This document shows positions 1 through 6,590 of a stretch of DNA of 7,610 nt, in pieces (position 1 is the stretch's first letter; the number at the start of each line of letters is the position of its first letter). The position numbers were made by a program, and so were the translations under genes. Origin of the DNA: an uncultured Oscillospiraceae bacterium (GTDB taxonomy: Bacteria; Bacillota; Clostridia; Oscillospirales; Oscillospiraceae). The notes under the pieces were generated by a model that made no database searches, was not told where the DNA came from, and saw only the letters and a program-made list of their open reading frames with translations. The DNA lies in NCBI GenBank assembly GCA_910585265.1, contig CAJUCA010000089.1, forward strand, positions 1-7,610, in the 5' to 3' direction.

Positions 1-105
1 GCAAAAGCACAGAAGAAAATTATCGGTTATAGGGAAAAACTGGTTCCTTCACATATGGGCAATGCGCATAAAGAAGTTTTGCCTATTGGGAGCGCAACCG
101 CATGA
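1..105 (+). CDS. Possible C-terminal end of an unknown gene (5' part outside window)
   Basis: Reading frame 1 is open from the first base to a TGA at 103-105 and gives 34 residues ending in ...EVLPIGSATA. The peptide is basic at the start (several Lys near the left edge) and I do not recognise a family. The stop codon lies in the left arm of a perfect 10-bp inverted repeat whose right arm holds the stop of the convergent recombinase gene, which is the arrangement expected of two real convergent genes. Only 35 codons are visible, so chance openness cannot be excluded. If real, it would be the gene next to the recombinase in the same element or the neighbouring host gene. Confidence 0.3.
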   Translation, partial: AKAQKKIIGYREKLVPSHMGNAHKEVLPIGSATA

Positions 106-126
106 TGCTGTGGTGTCATGCGGTTG
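95..126. terminator. Inverted repeat between convergent genes, possible bidirectional terminator
   Basis: The arms AACCGCATGA (96-105) and TCATGCGGTT (116-125) are perfect complements around a 10-nt loop, and one more C:G pair (95/126) extends the stem. On the plus strand the stem is followed by a weak T run (GTCGTTTTGC). On the minus strand no T run follows. The stem includes the stop codons of both flanking reading frames. It may terminate plus-strand transcripts or act as an mRNA 3'-end stabiliser; the weak U tract makes strong intrinsic termination uncertain. Confidence 0.5.
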
Positions 127-1762
127 TCGTTTTGCTGTACCGGCTAAATTCCGGGGAAAAATCAACCTCCCCGATAAAGTTATAGTGTACGTCAATGCGC
201 TGGGTGCGATGGCCGCTGGATTTATCCGGGGCGTGGACAACTACCTTTTCCACAAACTCACGTAAAAGGGCCGGGGTCAGCTCGGTGGGTTCGGTGTACT
301 TCTTTACAATCTTCAGAAAATTCTGGACATTGACAGTCTGGGCCTCCGCCTCGGCTACAACGCCTCGCAATTCCTCCGCAGACTGTTTCAGATCCGCCTG
401 TTCCTTTTCGTATCCCTCGGACAACCGGGTAAACCGCTCTACACTCAACGCACCCGCCACACGATCCTCATAAAGCTGTTGAATAATGCGGTCAAGCTCA
501 CTGATGCGCCACTCCTGTTTTTCCAGCTTGCGTCTGGCCTGTTCCCGTTCCGTTTTCTGTACGGCGGTCTTGTTCTCCATAACACATCGTACAAACTCGT
601 CCTCGTCATCCTGTGCGTAGGCTACCACCCTCTGCAAATTTTGAAGTACAAGCTGTTCCAGTACCACGGCCCTGATATAATGGGCGGTGCATTGCTTTCT
701 GGAGCGGTAATTTGCACAAGTGTAACTCTCCTGTTCTTTTGTAAATGTAACGGTGCGGTGGTGATACAGCTTTGCTCCACAGTCGGCGCAGTAGGCCAGC
801 CCAGAGAAAAGGCCCATTTCCCCCAGTTTGGTAGGGCGGCGGCGCTGCTCCCGATTCTTCTGCACGATTTCCCATGTTTCTCTGTCAATAATCGCTTCGT
901 GGGTATTCTCAAACACCGCCCGTTTGTCCGGGGGATTGATGATTGCTTTCTTGCTCTTATAGGAGAGTTTGGTTGTTTTGAAATTCGTTGTGCGGCCTAA
1001 ATAAGTATCCTGCTCCAAAATGCTCAGAACAGTTGCGGGATTCCAGCGGCAGGGATCATCCGGATAGTAACGGCTTGTCCGGCCTGTACGCTGAAACTCA
1101 ATCGTTCCCGGCGTAGGAATTTCCCGCTCTTTCAGCATACGGGCAATTTTGCCGGGGCCGTTGCCCTCCACGCACAACTGGAAAATCAACTCTACCACAG
1201 GGGCGGTTTCCTCGTCCACCAAAAGGTGCCCGTCCTCACCTTTTATATAGCCGTAGGGGGCGTTTGACGCCAGCCTCTGGCCCGACATCCCTTTGTTGCG
1301 GAAAACCGCCCGTATTTTCTTTGAGGTGTCCTTTGCATACCATTCATTTATGATATTTCGGAATGGGGTGAAGTCATTTCCCAGTTGATCCTCGCTGTCC
1401 ACTCCGTCATTAACGGCAATAAAGCGGACTCCCAGTTCCGGAAAGCGGATTTCCGTATATAACCCGACTTCCAGATAATTCCTGCCAAACCGGGACATAT
1501 CCTTGACTACCACCATGCTGACAAGCCCCGCCTCAATGTCGGCCATCATTTCCATAAAGCCGGGACGTTTGAAATTTGTACCGCTCCATCCGTCGTCTTT
1601 GTAAACCTTATAGCTGGAAATTTCCCGGTCTTGACAATACCTGGTGAGGATTTCGATTTGATGGGATATGCTGTTGCTGTCCCCCTCGTTCTCATCGTCG
1701 CGGGAGAGCCGGACGTAGAGGGCCGCCCATTTTTCATTCAAATTGCCTGACTGCCTAATCAT
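116..1762 (-). CDS. Large serine recombinase (Tn4451 TnpX-like, with zinc ribbon and DUF4368-like tail)
   Basis: This is a site-specific DNA recombinase of the large serine type, which excises and inserts mobile elements through a covalent phosphoserine intermediate. The 548-residue product has the resolvase N-terminal domain with YVRLS (nucleophile Ser20, Arg18), YKDDGWSGTNFKRPGF (residues 54-69) and the catalytic DMSRFGRN block (88-95, Arg91 and Arg94). Next come a recombinase domain with the typical APYGY motif and a zinc ribbon with Cys325, Cys328, Cys349 and Cys358. A charged coiled coil follows at roughly 395-470, then a C-terminal DUF4368-like region. Length and order fit the TnpX/TndX-type recombinases of clostridial transposons. 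The frame stays open up to a TTG at 1840, but I chose the ATG at 1760-1762: it has GGAGG 5 nt upstream, and the promoter core lies inside the longer frame. No catalytic residue appears missing, so the enzyme looks intact. The exact element and its target are not visible. Confidence 0.93.
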   Translation of the reverse strand: MIRQSGNLNEKWAALYVRLSRDDENEGDSNSISHQIEILTRYCQDREISSYKVYKDDGWSGTNFKRPGFMEMMADIEAGLVSMVVVKDMSRFGRNYLEVGLYTEIRFPELGVRFIAVNDGVDSEDQLGNDFTPFRNIINEWYAKDTSKKIRAVFRNKGMSGQRLASNAPYGYIKGEDGHLLVDEETAPVVELIFQLCVEGNGPGKIARMLKEREIPTPGTIEFQRTGRTSRYYPDDPCRWNPATVLSILEQDTYLGRTTNFKTTKLSYKSKKAIINPPDKRAVFENTHEAIIDRETWEIVQKNREQRRRPTKLGEMGLFSGLAYCADCGAKLYHHRTVTFTKEQESYTCANYRSRKQCTAHYIRAVVLEQLVLQNLQRVVAYAQDDEDEFVRCVMENKTAVQKTEREQARRKLEKQEWRISELDRIIQQLYEDRVAGALSVERFTRLSEGYEKEQADLKQSAEELRGVVAEAEAQTVNVQNFLKIVKKYTEPTELTPALLREFVEKVVVHAPDKSSGHRTQRIDVHYNFIGEVDFSPEFSRYSKTTTA

Positions 1763-1767
1763 TTCAG

Positions 1768-1772
1768 CCTCC
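1768..1772 (-). promoter_or_regulatory. Ribosome binding site deciding the recombinase start
   Basis: The minus strand reads GGAGG, then CTGAA, then ATG. The 5-nt spacing is good, and no comparable site precedes the upstream ATG at 1808-1810 or the TTG at 1840. This is the main reason for taking 1762 as the start. Confidence 0.8.
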
Positions 1773-1811
1773 AATCCGGCAGTTACCGTTTCTGGCCTTG
1801 TAACACTCATA

Positions 1812-1840
1812 ATTATACCTAATATCAAGAAAAACGTCAA
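1812..1840 (-). promoter_or_regulatory. Sigma-A-type promoter of the recombinase gene
   Basis: On the minus strand the -35 is TTGACG (1840-1835), followed by a 17-bp spacer and a perfect -10 TATAAT (1817-1812). The predicted transcription start is near 1805, giving a leader of about 40 nt before the ATG at 1762. An ATG sits one base after the -10 and would not be in the transcript, which supports the downstream start. An AATTTGTCG motif lies a few bases upstream of the -35, where an activator or repressor could act. Confidence 0.75.
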
Positions 1841-1843
1841 ATA

Positions 1844-1854
1844 TTCGACAAATT
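1844..1854 (-). promoter_or_regulatory. AATTTGTCGAA motif abutting the recombinase -35 (third copy of a repeated motif)
   Basis: The minus strand reads AATTTGTCGAA, ending 3 nt before the -35. The TGTCGAA core equals the known Spo0A (0A) box consensus, and its place next to the -35 is where Spo0A-type activators bind. The nonamer AATTTGTCG also occurs in the same orientation at 1973-1981 and 2478-2486. It could be an operator or a recombinase arm site. Which protein binds is unknown, and a 7-base match alone is weak. Confidence 0.35.
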
Positions 1855-1945
1855 CAGCGGGGATTGATGTATTGCTTCTCTGTCAAATAAACGCATCGTT
1901 TTCCAGAAACGGCAGCTCCCTCGCGGGTAGACTACTTTAATAAGA

Positions 1946-1970
1946 AATGCGTCTCACGGTGAGACGCATT
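1946..1970. repeat. Perfect 25-nt palindrome, copy R1
   Basis: The arms AATGCGTCTCAC (1946-1957) and GTGAGACGCATT (1959-1970) are fully complementary around a single G at 1958. The 17-base core CGTCTCACGGTGAGACG (1950-1966) is identical to the core of the copy at 2448-2474. AATTTGTCG follows immediately on its right, read on the minus strand. On the minus strand a T-rich run (TTTCTTATT) comes after the palindrome, so a terminator shielding the recombinase from read-through is an alternative to a dimeric protein binding site or attachment site. Confidence 0.8.
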
Positions 1971-2447
1971 AACGACAAATTTTGCATTGGTTGGCGGTTT
2001 TATATTTCGTTGTTCACGATTAGAAAAACAAGGCAGGATCAGACGGCGGCTGGCAGGGCCGCTCCATAGGATTTATCGTGCCTCCCCCCATTCCCGTGGC
2101 GGGGCGTCCTACGCTGTGACGCATAGCCGACGCAAGTATCATCATACCCATATGCAGTTCGTGGCCCGCTGCTGTGCCATAGCAGCTTTGCGGCGCTGGC
2201 CCCGTTCGCTCCGTCCTCCCGGTGTCCGGCCTCCTGTCACGGGGGATCATCCCTGCGTACCCGCCGCCCGGCTCCGCGCATACAGAATGTATCTGATTGC
2301 CTTATTCAGTTGTAGTCAAGCCCTTTCCCTGTTGAACGGAAAATACCTGCTTCTACTCCTTAATATCCCTGGAAATTGCTTTTTGCTCATTATCCGCAGG
2401 AACTTCCAAAACTTCCTAAAAGGTTATAAAAAACGACAGCTTTTCTT
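1971..2447. other. Gene-less segment between two palindromes, GC-rich core, unidentified
   Basis: I find no reading frame here with a credible ribosome site, start and protein-like composition. The frames that remain open at about 1987-2688 (plus) and 2020-2250 (minus) are rich in Arg, Pro and Cys, as expected of shadow frames in GC-rich DNA. From about 2030 to 2285 the sequence is GC-rich with several short inverted repeats, for example GCTGCT/AGCAGC around 2170-2188 and ATACA-GAA-TGTAT at 2280-2292. The flanks to about 2447 are AT-rich. On the minus strand a weak promoter-like pair (TTGACT, 17 bp, TCAGAT) lies near 2300-2325 and would read through the GC-rich core toward the recombinase. 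A structured non-coding RNA or a decayed mobile-element end would both fit; neither is proven. Confidence 0.4.
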
Positions 2448-2474
2448 AAATACGTCTCACGGTGAGACGTATTT
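2448..2474. repeat. Perfect 27-nt palindrome, copy R2
   Basis: The arms AAATACGTCTCAC (2448-2460) and GTGAGACGTATTT (2462-2474) are fully complementary around a single G at 2461. Compared with R1, each arm carries one substitution (G to A on the left, C to T on the right), so symmetry is kept. An AATTTGTCG motif on the minus strand lies just to its right (2478-2486), as beside R1. The two copies are therefore direct repeats in context, 503 bp apart. Dimeric DNA-binding site, attachment site or bidirectional terminator are all possible. Confidence 0.8.
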
Positions 2475-2505
2475 TATCGACAAATTCCGCACAACCTGTT
2501 ATACA

Positions 2506-2541
2506 AAGAGCGGGACGGCAAGTGTGAACCGTCCCGCTCTT
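2506..2541 (-). terminator. Rho-independent-type terminator of the SLH protein gene
   Basis: The arms AAGAGCGGGACGG (2506-2518) and CCGTCCCGCTCTT (2529-2541) form a perfect 13-bp stem with a 10-nt loop. On the minus strand the stem begins 8 nt after the stop codon (2550-2552) and is followed by a short T-rich tail (TTTGTAT). Position and stability fit the end of the surface-protein transcript. Confidence 0.82.
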
Positions 2542-2549
2542 ATAAGGTT

Positions 2550-5500
2550 TTATCTGTTTTTCAAGAAATTCATAAGCATCTGCGCTACCTGTCCGCGAGT
2601 TGCCAAGCCTTGGGGTGCCAACTGTCCGTTGCCCTTGCCGATCATGACACCGTTCTCCACCGCCCAGCGCAGGGCCTCCAGCGCGTAGCCGCTGGCCTTG
2701 TCCGCGTCGGTGAAGTGCAGCTCCTTATCTGTGGCGGCGGGGCTTCCGGCGTACCGCCAGAGCATGACGGTCAACTGCTCCCGGGTAATGTTATCGTTGG
2801 GGCCGAACATCCCGTTCCCATAGCCGCCCACGATGCCCTGGCTGGTAGCCCAGCGGACGGCCTCGGTGTACCATGCGCCGGTCGCCACATCGCCATATTG
2901 CAGCAGGTAATTGACCACCGGCCTGCCCTCTTTGTTAAAGAGGATTTGGGCAAATTGGGCGCGGGAAAGATTGTTGTTGGGACCAAAAGTTCCGTTGCCA
3001 TAGCCGCCCATCAGCCCGTTCCGCAGCACATAGTCCACCGCTTCATGATACCATATGCCTACGCCCCCCAAGTCAGTGAAGCCGCGAGAGGGGCAATCCG
3101 TGCCGCCGTCACAGGGCTTCGGCCTATCATCCGGGAGGGGTGCAAAGGCGGCCTTGACCGTCACGGCCCTGCCGGGCATCGTAAATGTGTACTTCCCGCC
3201 GCCCTGGGCCGTCAGCTTGATTTCATTCCCCCGGTTGTCAGTGACGGTGAGGGTATCCAGCATATAGCCGCTGTCCGGGGTGACGGCCAGGGTGACAGTG
3301 CTGCCATTGCTGGCGTTGGTACGATTGGAGGTCACTTTGCCGTGTTCCGACTTCTCCACGGTGACAGCGTAGGTGCTGGAACTCCAACCACCGCCGCCAT
3401 GATTGCCGCCGGTGGGAGGATCAGGCGTGGTTGCGGGGGCCGTCCAGCCCACGGAGATCGGGGACAGGCCGGTAACGGTAAACTGGAGGCCGCTGGCCGT
3501 GTTGGTGACGTGGGGCGTTTCCGTATCTCCGGGCGTTTTGCCAAAATCGCTGGTGGTGAACATATGCACCACGGTAAAGGTGTAGCTGCTGTTTGTTCCC
3601 GCCGGATAGGGCAGGGTAACGGTCAGGCCGTTTGCGGGGAAGTTTACGGCAGTCGCCTTCGTCCAGGTAGTGCCGCCGTCGGTGCTGATTTGCAGCTCCA
3701 CATCATAGACGGCGGTGTTGGCTTGGGGAACGCCGGAATTGGCATGTGTAATAGCGGTTTTCATGGCGGCTTCCAGCTTTTCCAGGGTATTCAGCGTTTC
3801 AATGCTCTGCAATCCGGCAGGGACCTCGGAAATGCCGTTCTCCATAACCAACTGGAATTTTGTGCTGCCATCATCAGCGGGCGGATTCGGCAGGATCACC
3901 ACTTCCTTTGTCTCCACGGTGCAGGTCGCGTTTGCCCCGTGGTAGCTGTCGTTTCCTGCGTAGGAGGCCGTGAAGGTATAGTCTGCGGTGCTGTTGGGCA
4001 GTTCCGCCGTCCAAGTGCCGCCCGCTCCCGCTGTCACGGTGATGCCGCCAGAGCAGGTCACGGAAGCCATTCCGCCGGCAGGCAGGCCGGAGAGGGTCAG
4101 CGTTACCGTGCCGCCGCCGATCAGCGGGGATGCCGGGGAGGCTGTCAGGGACAGCACCGGCGTGATCTTCTCCACGCTGACGGTGCAATTTGCTGTCGCG
4201 CCGTTGTGGTTCCCGTCCCCGGCGTAAGTGGCGGTAAAGGTGTAGGACGCTCCGCCAGCGGGCAGCTCCGCCGTCCAAGTATCGCCGCTCCCCTTTGTCA
4301 CAGTGATGGTTTCATCCGAACAGGTCACGGTGGCCGAACCGCCAGAAGGCAGACCGGAGAGGGCCAGCGTCACCGTGCCGCCGTTGGGCAGGGTGGCCGG
4401 GGACGGCGTGAGGGTCAGGCTGGGCGTGAGCTTGTTGATGGTCACCAATACATCGCCGGTGGCTTGCGCATAGTTCTCACCGTCCACGGGCGTAAAGATC
4501 ACGTTCTTTGTGCCGCTGTCGGCCACGGCGGTAAGCTCCTGCCCGCCAGCAAAGCTCCAAGCTCCGGGGACGGAGACCCCTTCCGACACCGCTGTGCCCC
4601 GGATGGCTGTGTTTGGGACAGGCTCACCGTTATAGATGACTGTGATGGGGTCGATGGTCAAGTTGGGCACAAACTTATCCTTCACAGTGACGGTAATAGT
4701 CAAGCTAAAACTGTTGTAATTGGTGGATTCCATTACGGGAATGGTGATCGTGCCGGTTTTGCCCACCTTTTCCTCCTCGTTCACCAGCTTATAAGTCAGT
4801 ACGGTGCCGTCCACAGTGGGCGTATCCACAAAAATCCCGTTATCATCCGACACAGTGATTCCCCCCAGCACATACCCTGCCGGAAGCAAGTCCTTCAAAT
4901 CAAAGGTCTTGGTTACGCCAAATCTGCCCTCGCTGCCGCCGGTTGTGTTTCCGGTGTAGCTGGCCTTTGAGATGGTCACGCTGGTGCTTACCGCTCCGTC
5001 CGGCTGGGTCAGGATGTAGTTTCCGGCTGACGTGCCGGTCAGCGTCAATTCGGGCAGAGTGACGGACGAATATGTACCCGCGTCGGAGCCGGTGATCGTG
5101 CCCTTGAGACCGGCGGTGTTCACCGAGACGGTATCGCCCGCTTTTACGCCGCCCAAGTCTACGGAAGTGATGGATACCTCATTTGTTTTATCATAGGCCC
5201 TGTCCGCGGCCGCGGCCCCGGTGACAGAGAGGGGCTTGGGGTTCACCTTTACCGTAAATTCCTTTTCCCCCAGACCGTCTGGCAGTTTTGCGGTGAGCGT
5301 CGCGTCTCCGGCGGGCAAACCGCTGGTATCAATGGTAATCTCTTCGTTCAGATTCCCCTCGCCCACCTTGGCCGTGCCGCTGAACACCTCCACAGTGGAC
5401 GTGGCAGCGGGGGTGGTGGTCAGCGTTACCTTGAGCGTGTCGGTATCGCCGTAGGTGCAGGCGAGAGGACTTGTTGGAACGTTCAAGGTTACTGCGCCAA

Positions 5501-6536
5501 ACTTTACGGAAACCGCGTTGGAACCATCGTCGTTAACAATAGCACTGGAGCCGACTTTTCCGCCGGATGGCTCTAAAATCGCAATTCCCTCCAAGGTCAA
5601 GCTGGTGTTGAAACGAACTGCGGCGGTGGTCCCTTCCGCCGCAATTTCAGACTGTGAGAGCGTCATGGTGTTTTTTGCATATATTCCAAATCCGCCTGAT
5701 TCCCCTGATCCGATCGCTGTAACATTTGCGCCGCCACGGATGATGAGATTTTCCATGGCTGCGATTGCGGCACATTGATTTTCTTTGGTGGATGCGGTGA
5801 CGCTTCCACCCTCAATAATGATATCCTTTGCTGCACAAATTGCATGGTCTCCTACGAGTGTTGGATGTTTTTCGCATGACACTTCTACAATGCTGTTTTT
5901 GATGGTAACATTTCCGGTCTGCGCATAGATAACAGGGGCGTTTGTACCCTGCGAGTCGATATATATTCTCGCGTTGTCAAAGACAATATTACCGCTTCCG
6001 CGAGTGACAAAACCGTTGCCGCGAGCGTCCGCCCGGATGGTTACGTCTTTAATTACCACATCTCCATCGGTTCGGTTAGTGATGACCTCCCCTGAAGTAA
6101 CGGAGGTTAAAGAGCCCGTTCCCTGTACCGTAATACCAGGACCGCCATCGCAATAAATTGCGTTTCCATCTCCGGCAGTGATCGAATTTTGACCAATCAA
6201 CTCTACGGTAACAGAGCCATCGGTCGGTAGATAAATTCCTGCTCTGCGCGCTTGTGTAACAAACGGAGGCGGAACAGGCGTTTCATACGGAACGTCTATC
6301 GTTATCCCGTTCAGAGTCAGCCTATAACCGCTGACGGCATCCCCTTCCCATTGATACCCCGGACCTTCGGCGGGGGTTTGTCCCTCTGCGTCTCCCACAT
6401 TCGTGAAATCTAAACGAGTGGTATAGCTTGCCGCCCCATATATGGATGCGTCTTCATCCGCCGCTTGTGCGGCTCCGGGCAGCACCCCCAGGCACAGGGC
6501 CAGAGCGGTGATGATGCTTAGTATTCTGCGTTTCAT
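2550..6536 (-). CDS. Secreted multidomain S-layer homology (SLH) surface protein
   Basis: The 1328-residue protein is exported and, by its three SLH domains, held non-covalently on cell-wall polysaccharide. It starts with a signal peptide (MKRR, hydrophobic core, likely cleavage after AQA at 25). Residues about 105-318 are short VTI/IIIEGG-type repeats suggesting a parallel beta-helix. An Ig-like module follows (about 343-433), then a YDG-like domain (about 435-525, AYDKTN) and an MBG-like module (about 626-702, IYNGEPV). Two tandem Ig-like repeats come next (about 702-790 and 790-878), then a domain ending in LQFTVTGLSPISVGW (about 890-1031), a Pro/Gly linker, an InlB-like B-repeat (about 1056-1131) and SLH domains at about 1151-1199, 1213-1261 and 1273-1326. 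There is no LPXTG signal. The start at 6536 is fixed by AGGAGGT 7 nt upstream and by the signal peptide; the frame runs open 355 codons further only as antisense of the divergent gene. The ligand or enzymatic role is unknown: adhesin, glycan binding or structural roles are possible. GC is clearly lower in the beta-helix part. Confidence 0.93.
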   Translation of the reverse strand: MKRRILSIITALALCLGVLPGAAQAADEDASIYGAASYTTRLDFTNVGDAEGQTPAEGPGYQWEGDAVSGYRLTLNGITIDVPYETPVPPPFVTQARRAGIYLPTDGSVTVELIGQNSITAGDGNAIYCDGGPGITVQGTGSLTSVTSGEVITNRTDGDVVIKDVTIRADARGNGFVTRGSGNIVFDNARIYIDSQGTNAPVIYAQTGNVTIKNSIVEVSCEKHPTLVGDHAICAAKDIIIEGGSVTASTKENQCAAIAAMENLIIRGGANVTAIGSGESGGFGIYAKNTMTLSQSEIAAEGTTAAVRFNTSLTLEGIAILEPSGGKVGSSAIVNDDGSNAVSVKFGAVTLNVPTSPLACTYGDTDTLKVTLTTTPAATSTVEVFSGTAKVGEGNLNEEITIDTSGLPAGDATLTAKLPDGLGEKEFTVKVNPKPLSVTGAAAADRAYDKTNEVSITSVDLGGVKAGDTVSVNTAGLKGTITGSDAGTYSSVTLPELTLTGTSAGNYILTQPDGAVSTSVTISKASYTGNTTGGSEGRFGVTKTFDLKDLLPAGYVLGGITVSDDNGIFVDTPTVDGTVLTYKLVNEEEKVGKTGTITIPVMESTNYNSFSLTITVTVKDKFVPNLTIDPITVIYNGEPVPNTAIRGTAVSEGVSVPGAWSFAGGQELTAVADSGTKNVIFTPVDGENYAQATGDVLVTINKLTPSLTLTPSPATLPNGGTVTLALSGLPSGGSATVTCSDETITVTKGSGDTWTAELPAGGASYTFTATYAGDGNHNGATANCTVSVEKITPVLSLTASPASPLIGGGTVTLTLSGLPAGGMASVTCSGGITVTAGAGGTWTAELPNSTADYTFTASYAGNDSYHGANATCTVETKEVVILPNPPADDGSTKFQLVMENGISEVPAGLQSIETLNTLEKLEAAMKTAITHANSGVPQANTAVYDVELQISTDGGTTWTKATAVNFPANGLTVTLPYPAGTNSSYTFTVVHMFTTSDFGKTPGDTETPHVTNTASGLQFTVTGLSPISVGWTAPATTPDPPTGGNHGGGGWSSSTYAVTVEKSEHGKVTSNRTNASNGSTVTLAVTPDSGYMLDTLTVTDNRGNEIKLTAQGGGKYTFTMPGRAVTVKAAFAPLPDDRPKPCDGGTDCPSRGFTDLGGVGIWYHEAVDYVLRNGLMGGYGNGTFGPNNNLSRAQFAQILFNKEGRPVVNYLLQYGDVATGAWYTEAVRWATSQGIVGGYGNGMFGPNDNITREQLTVMLWRYAGSPAATDKELHFTDADKASGYALEALRWAVENGVMIGKGNGQLAPQGLATRGQVAQMLMNFLKNR
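3900..4434 (-). repeat. Tandem duplication of an Ig-like domain inside the SLH gene
   Basis: Two consecutive units of about 264-267 bp (88-89 residues) encode near-identical Ig-like domains, each with SLTxSPA, GGTVTL.LSGLP, TWTAELP, YTFTA.YAG and a closing CTV. The DNA is also very similar: the segment GGCAG(A/G)CCGGAGAGGG recurs 267 bp apart (4081 and 4348), and GGGCAG(T/C)TCCGCCGTCC recurs 264 bp apart (3996 and 4260). The high nucleotide identity suggests a recent duplication or gene conversion and a site of possible copy-number change. Confidence 0.8.
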
Positions 6537-6543
6537 ACAGTGT

Positions 6544-6550
6544 ACCTCCT
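6544..6550 (-). promoter_or_regulatory. Ribosome binding site of the SLH protein gene
   Basis: The minus strand reads AGGAGGT followed by 7 nt (ACACTGT) and the ATG at 6536-6534. It is a near-perfect Shine-Dalgarno sequence directly before a signal-peptide start, and it overrides the longer open frame. Confidence 0.88.
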
Positions 6551-6567
6551 GTTTCGGCAAAGGAAAT

Positions 6568-6590
6568 TCAGTCCCCCATGGGGGGACTGA
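6568..6590 (-). promoter_or_regulatory. Leader hairpin 2 of the SLH protein gene
   Basis: The arms TCAGTCCCCC (6568-6577) and GGGGGACTGA (6581-6590) are perfect complements with a 3-nt loop. The hairpin abuts the next one (6591-6610) with no gap and lies 17 nt upstream of the ribosome site. It is not followed by a T run on the minus strand, so a leader-stability or regulatory role is more likely than termination. Confidence 0.65.

Noticed and set aside
1860..1886. Perfect TTGACA on the minus strand at 1881-1886 as a second recombinase promoter
   Set aside because: No acceptable -10 lies 16-18 bp downstream (TCCCCG at the 17-bp spacing).
1743..1940. 65-codon plus-strand open frame over the recombinase promoter
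   Set aside because: It overlaps the recombinase start and promoter on the other strand and lacks a ribosome site.
2020..2250. 76-codon minus-strand open frame in the GC-rich segment
   Set aside because: No credible ribosome site before its ATG and no protein-like pattern; kept only as part of the unexplained segment.
1946..2474. The two palindromes as the start of a CRISPR array
   Set aside because: Only two copies 503 bp apart, with no spacer-sized regular interval and no cas genes.
1987..2688. 233-codon plus-strand open frame across both the gene-less segment and the SLH gene end
   Set aside because: It crosses palindrome R2, the SLH terminator and the SLH stop region, has no ribosome site and a Cys/Arg/Pro-rich composition without motifs.
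2610..4970. 786-codon plus-strand open frame
   Set aside because: It is antisense to the SLH gene, Gly/His/Arg-rich and without family motifs; the opposite strand shows clear domains and a terminator.
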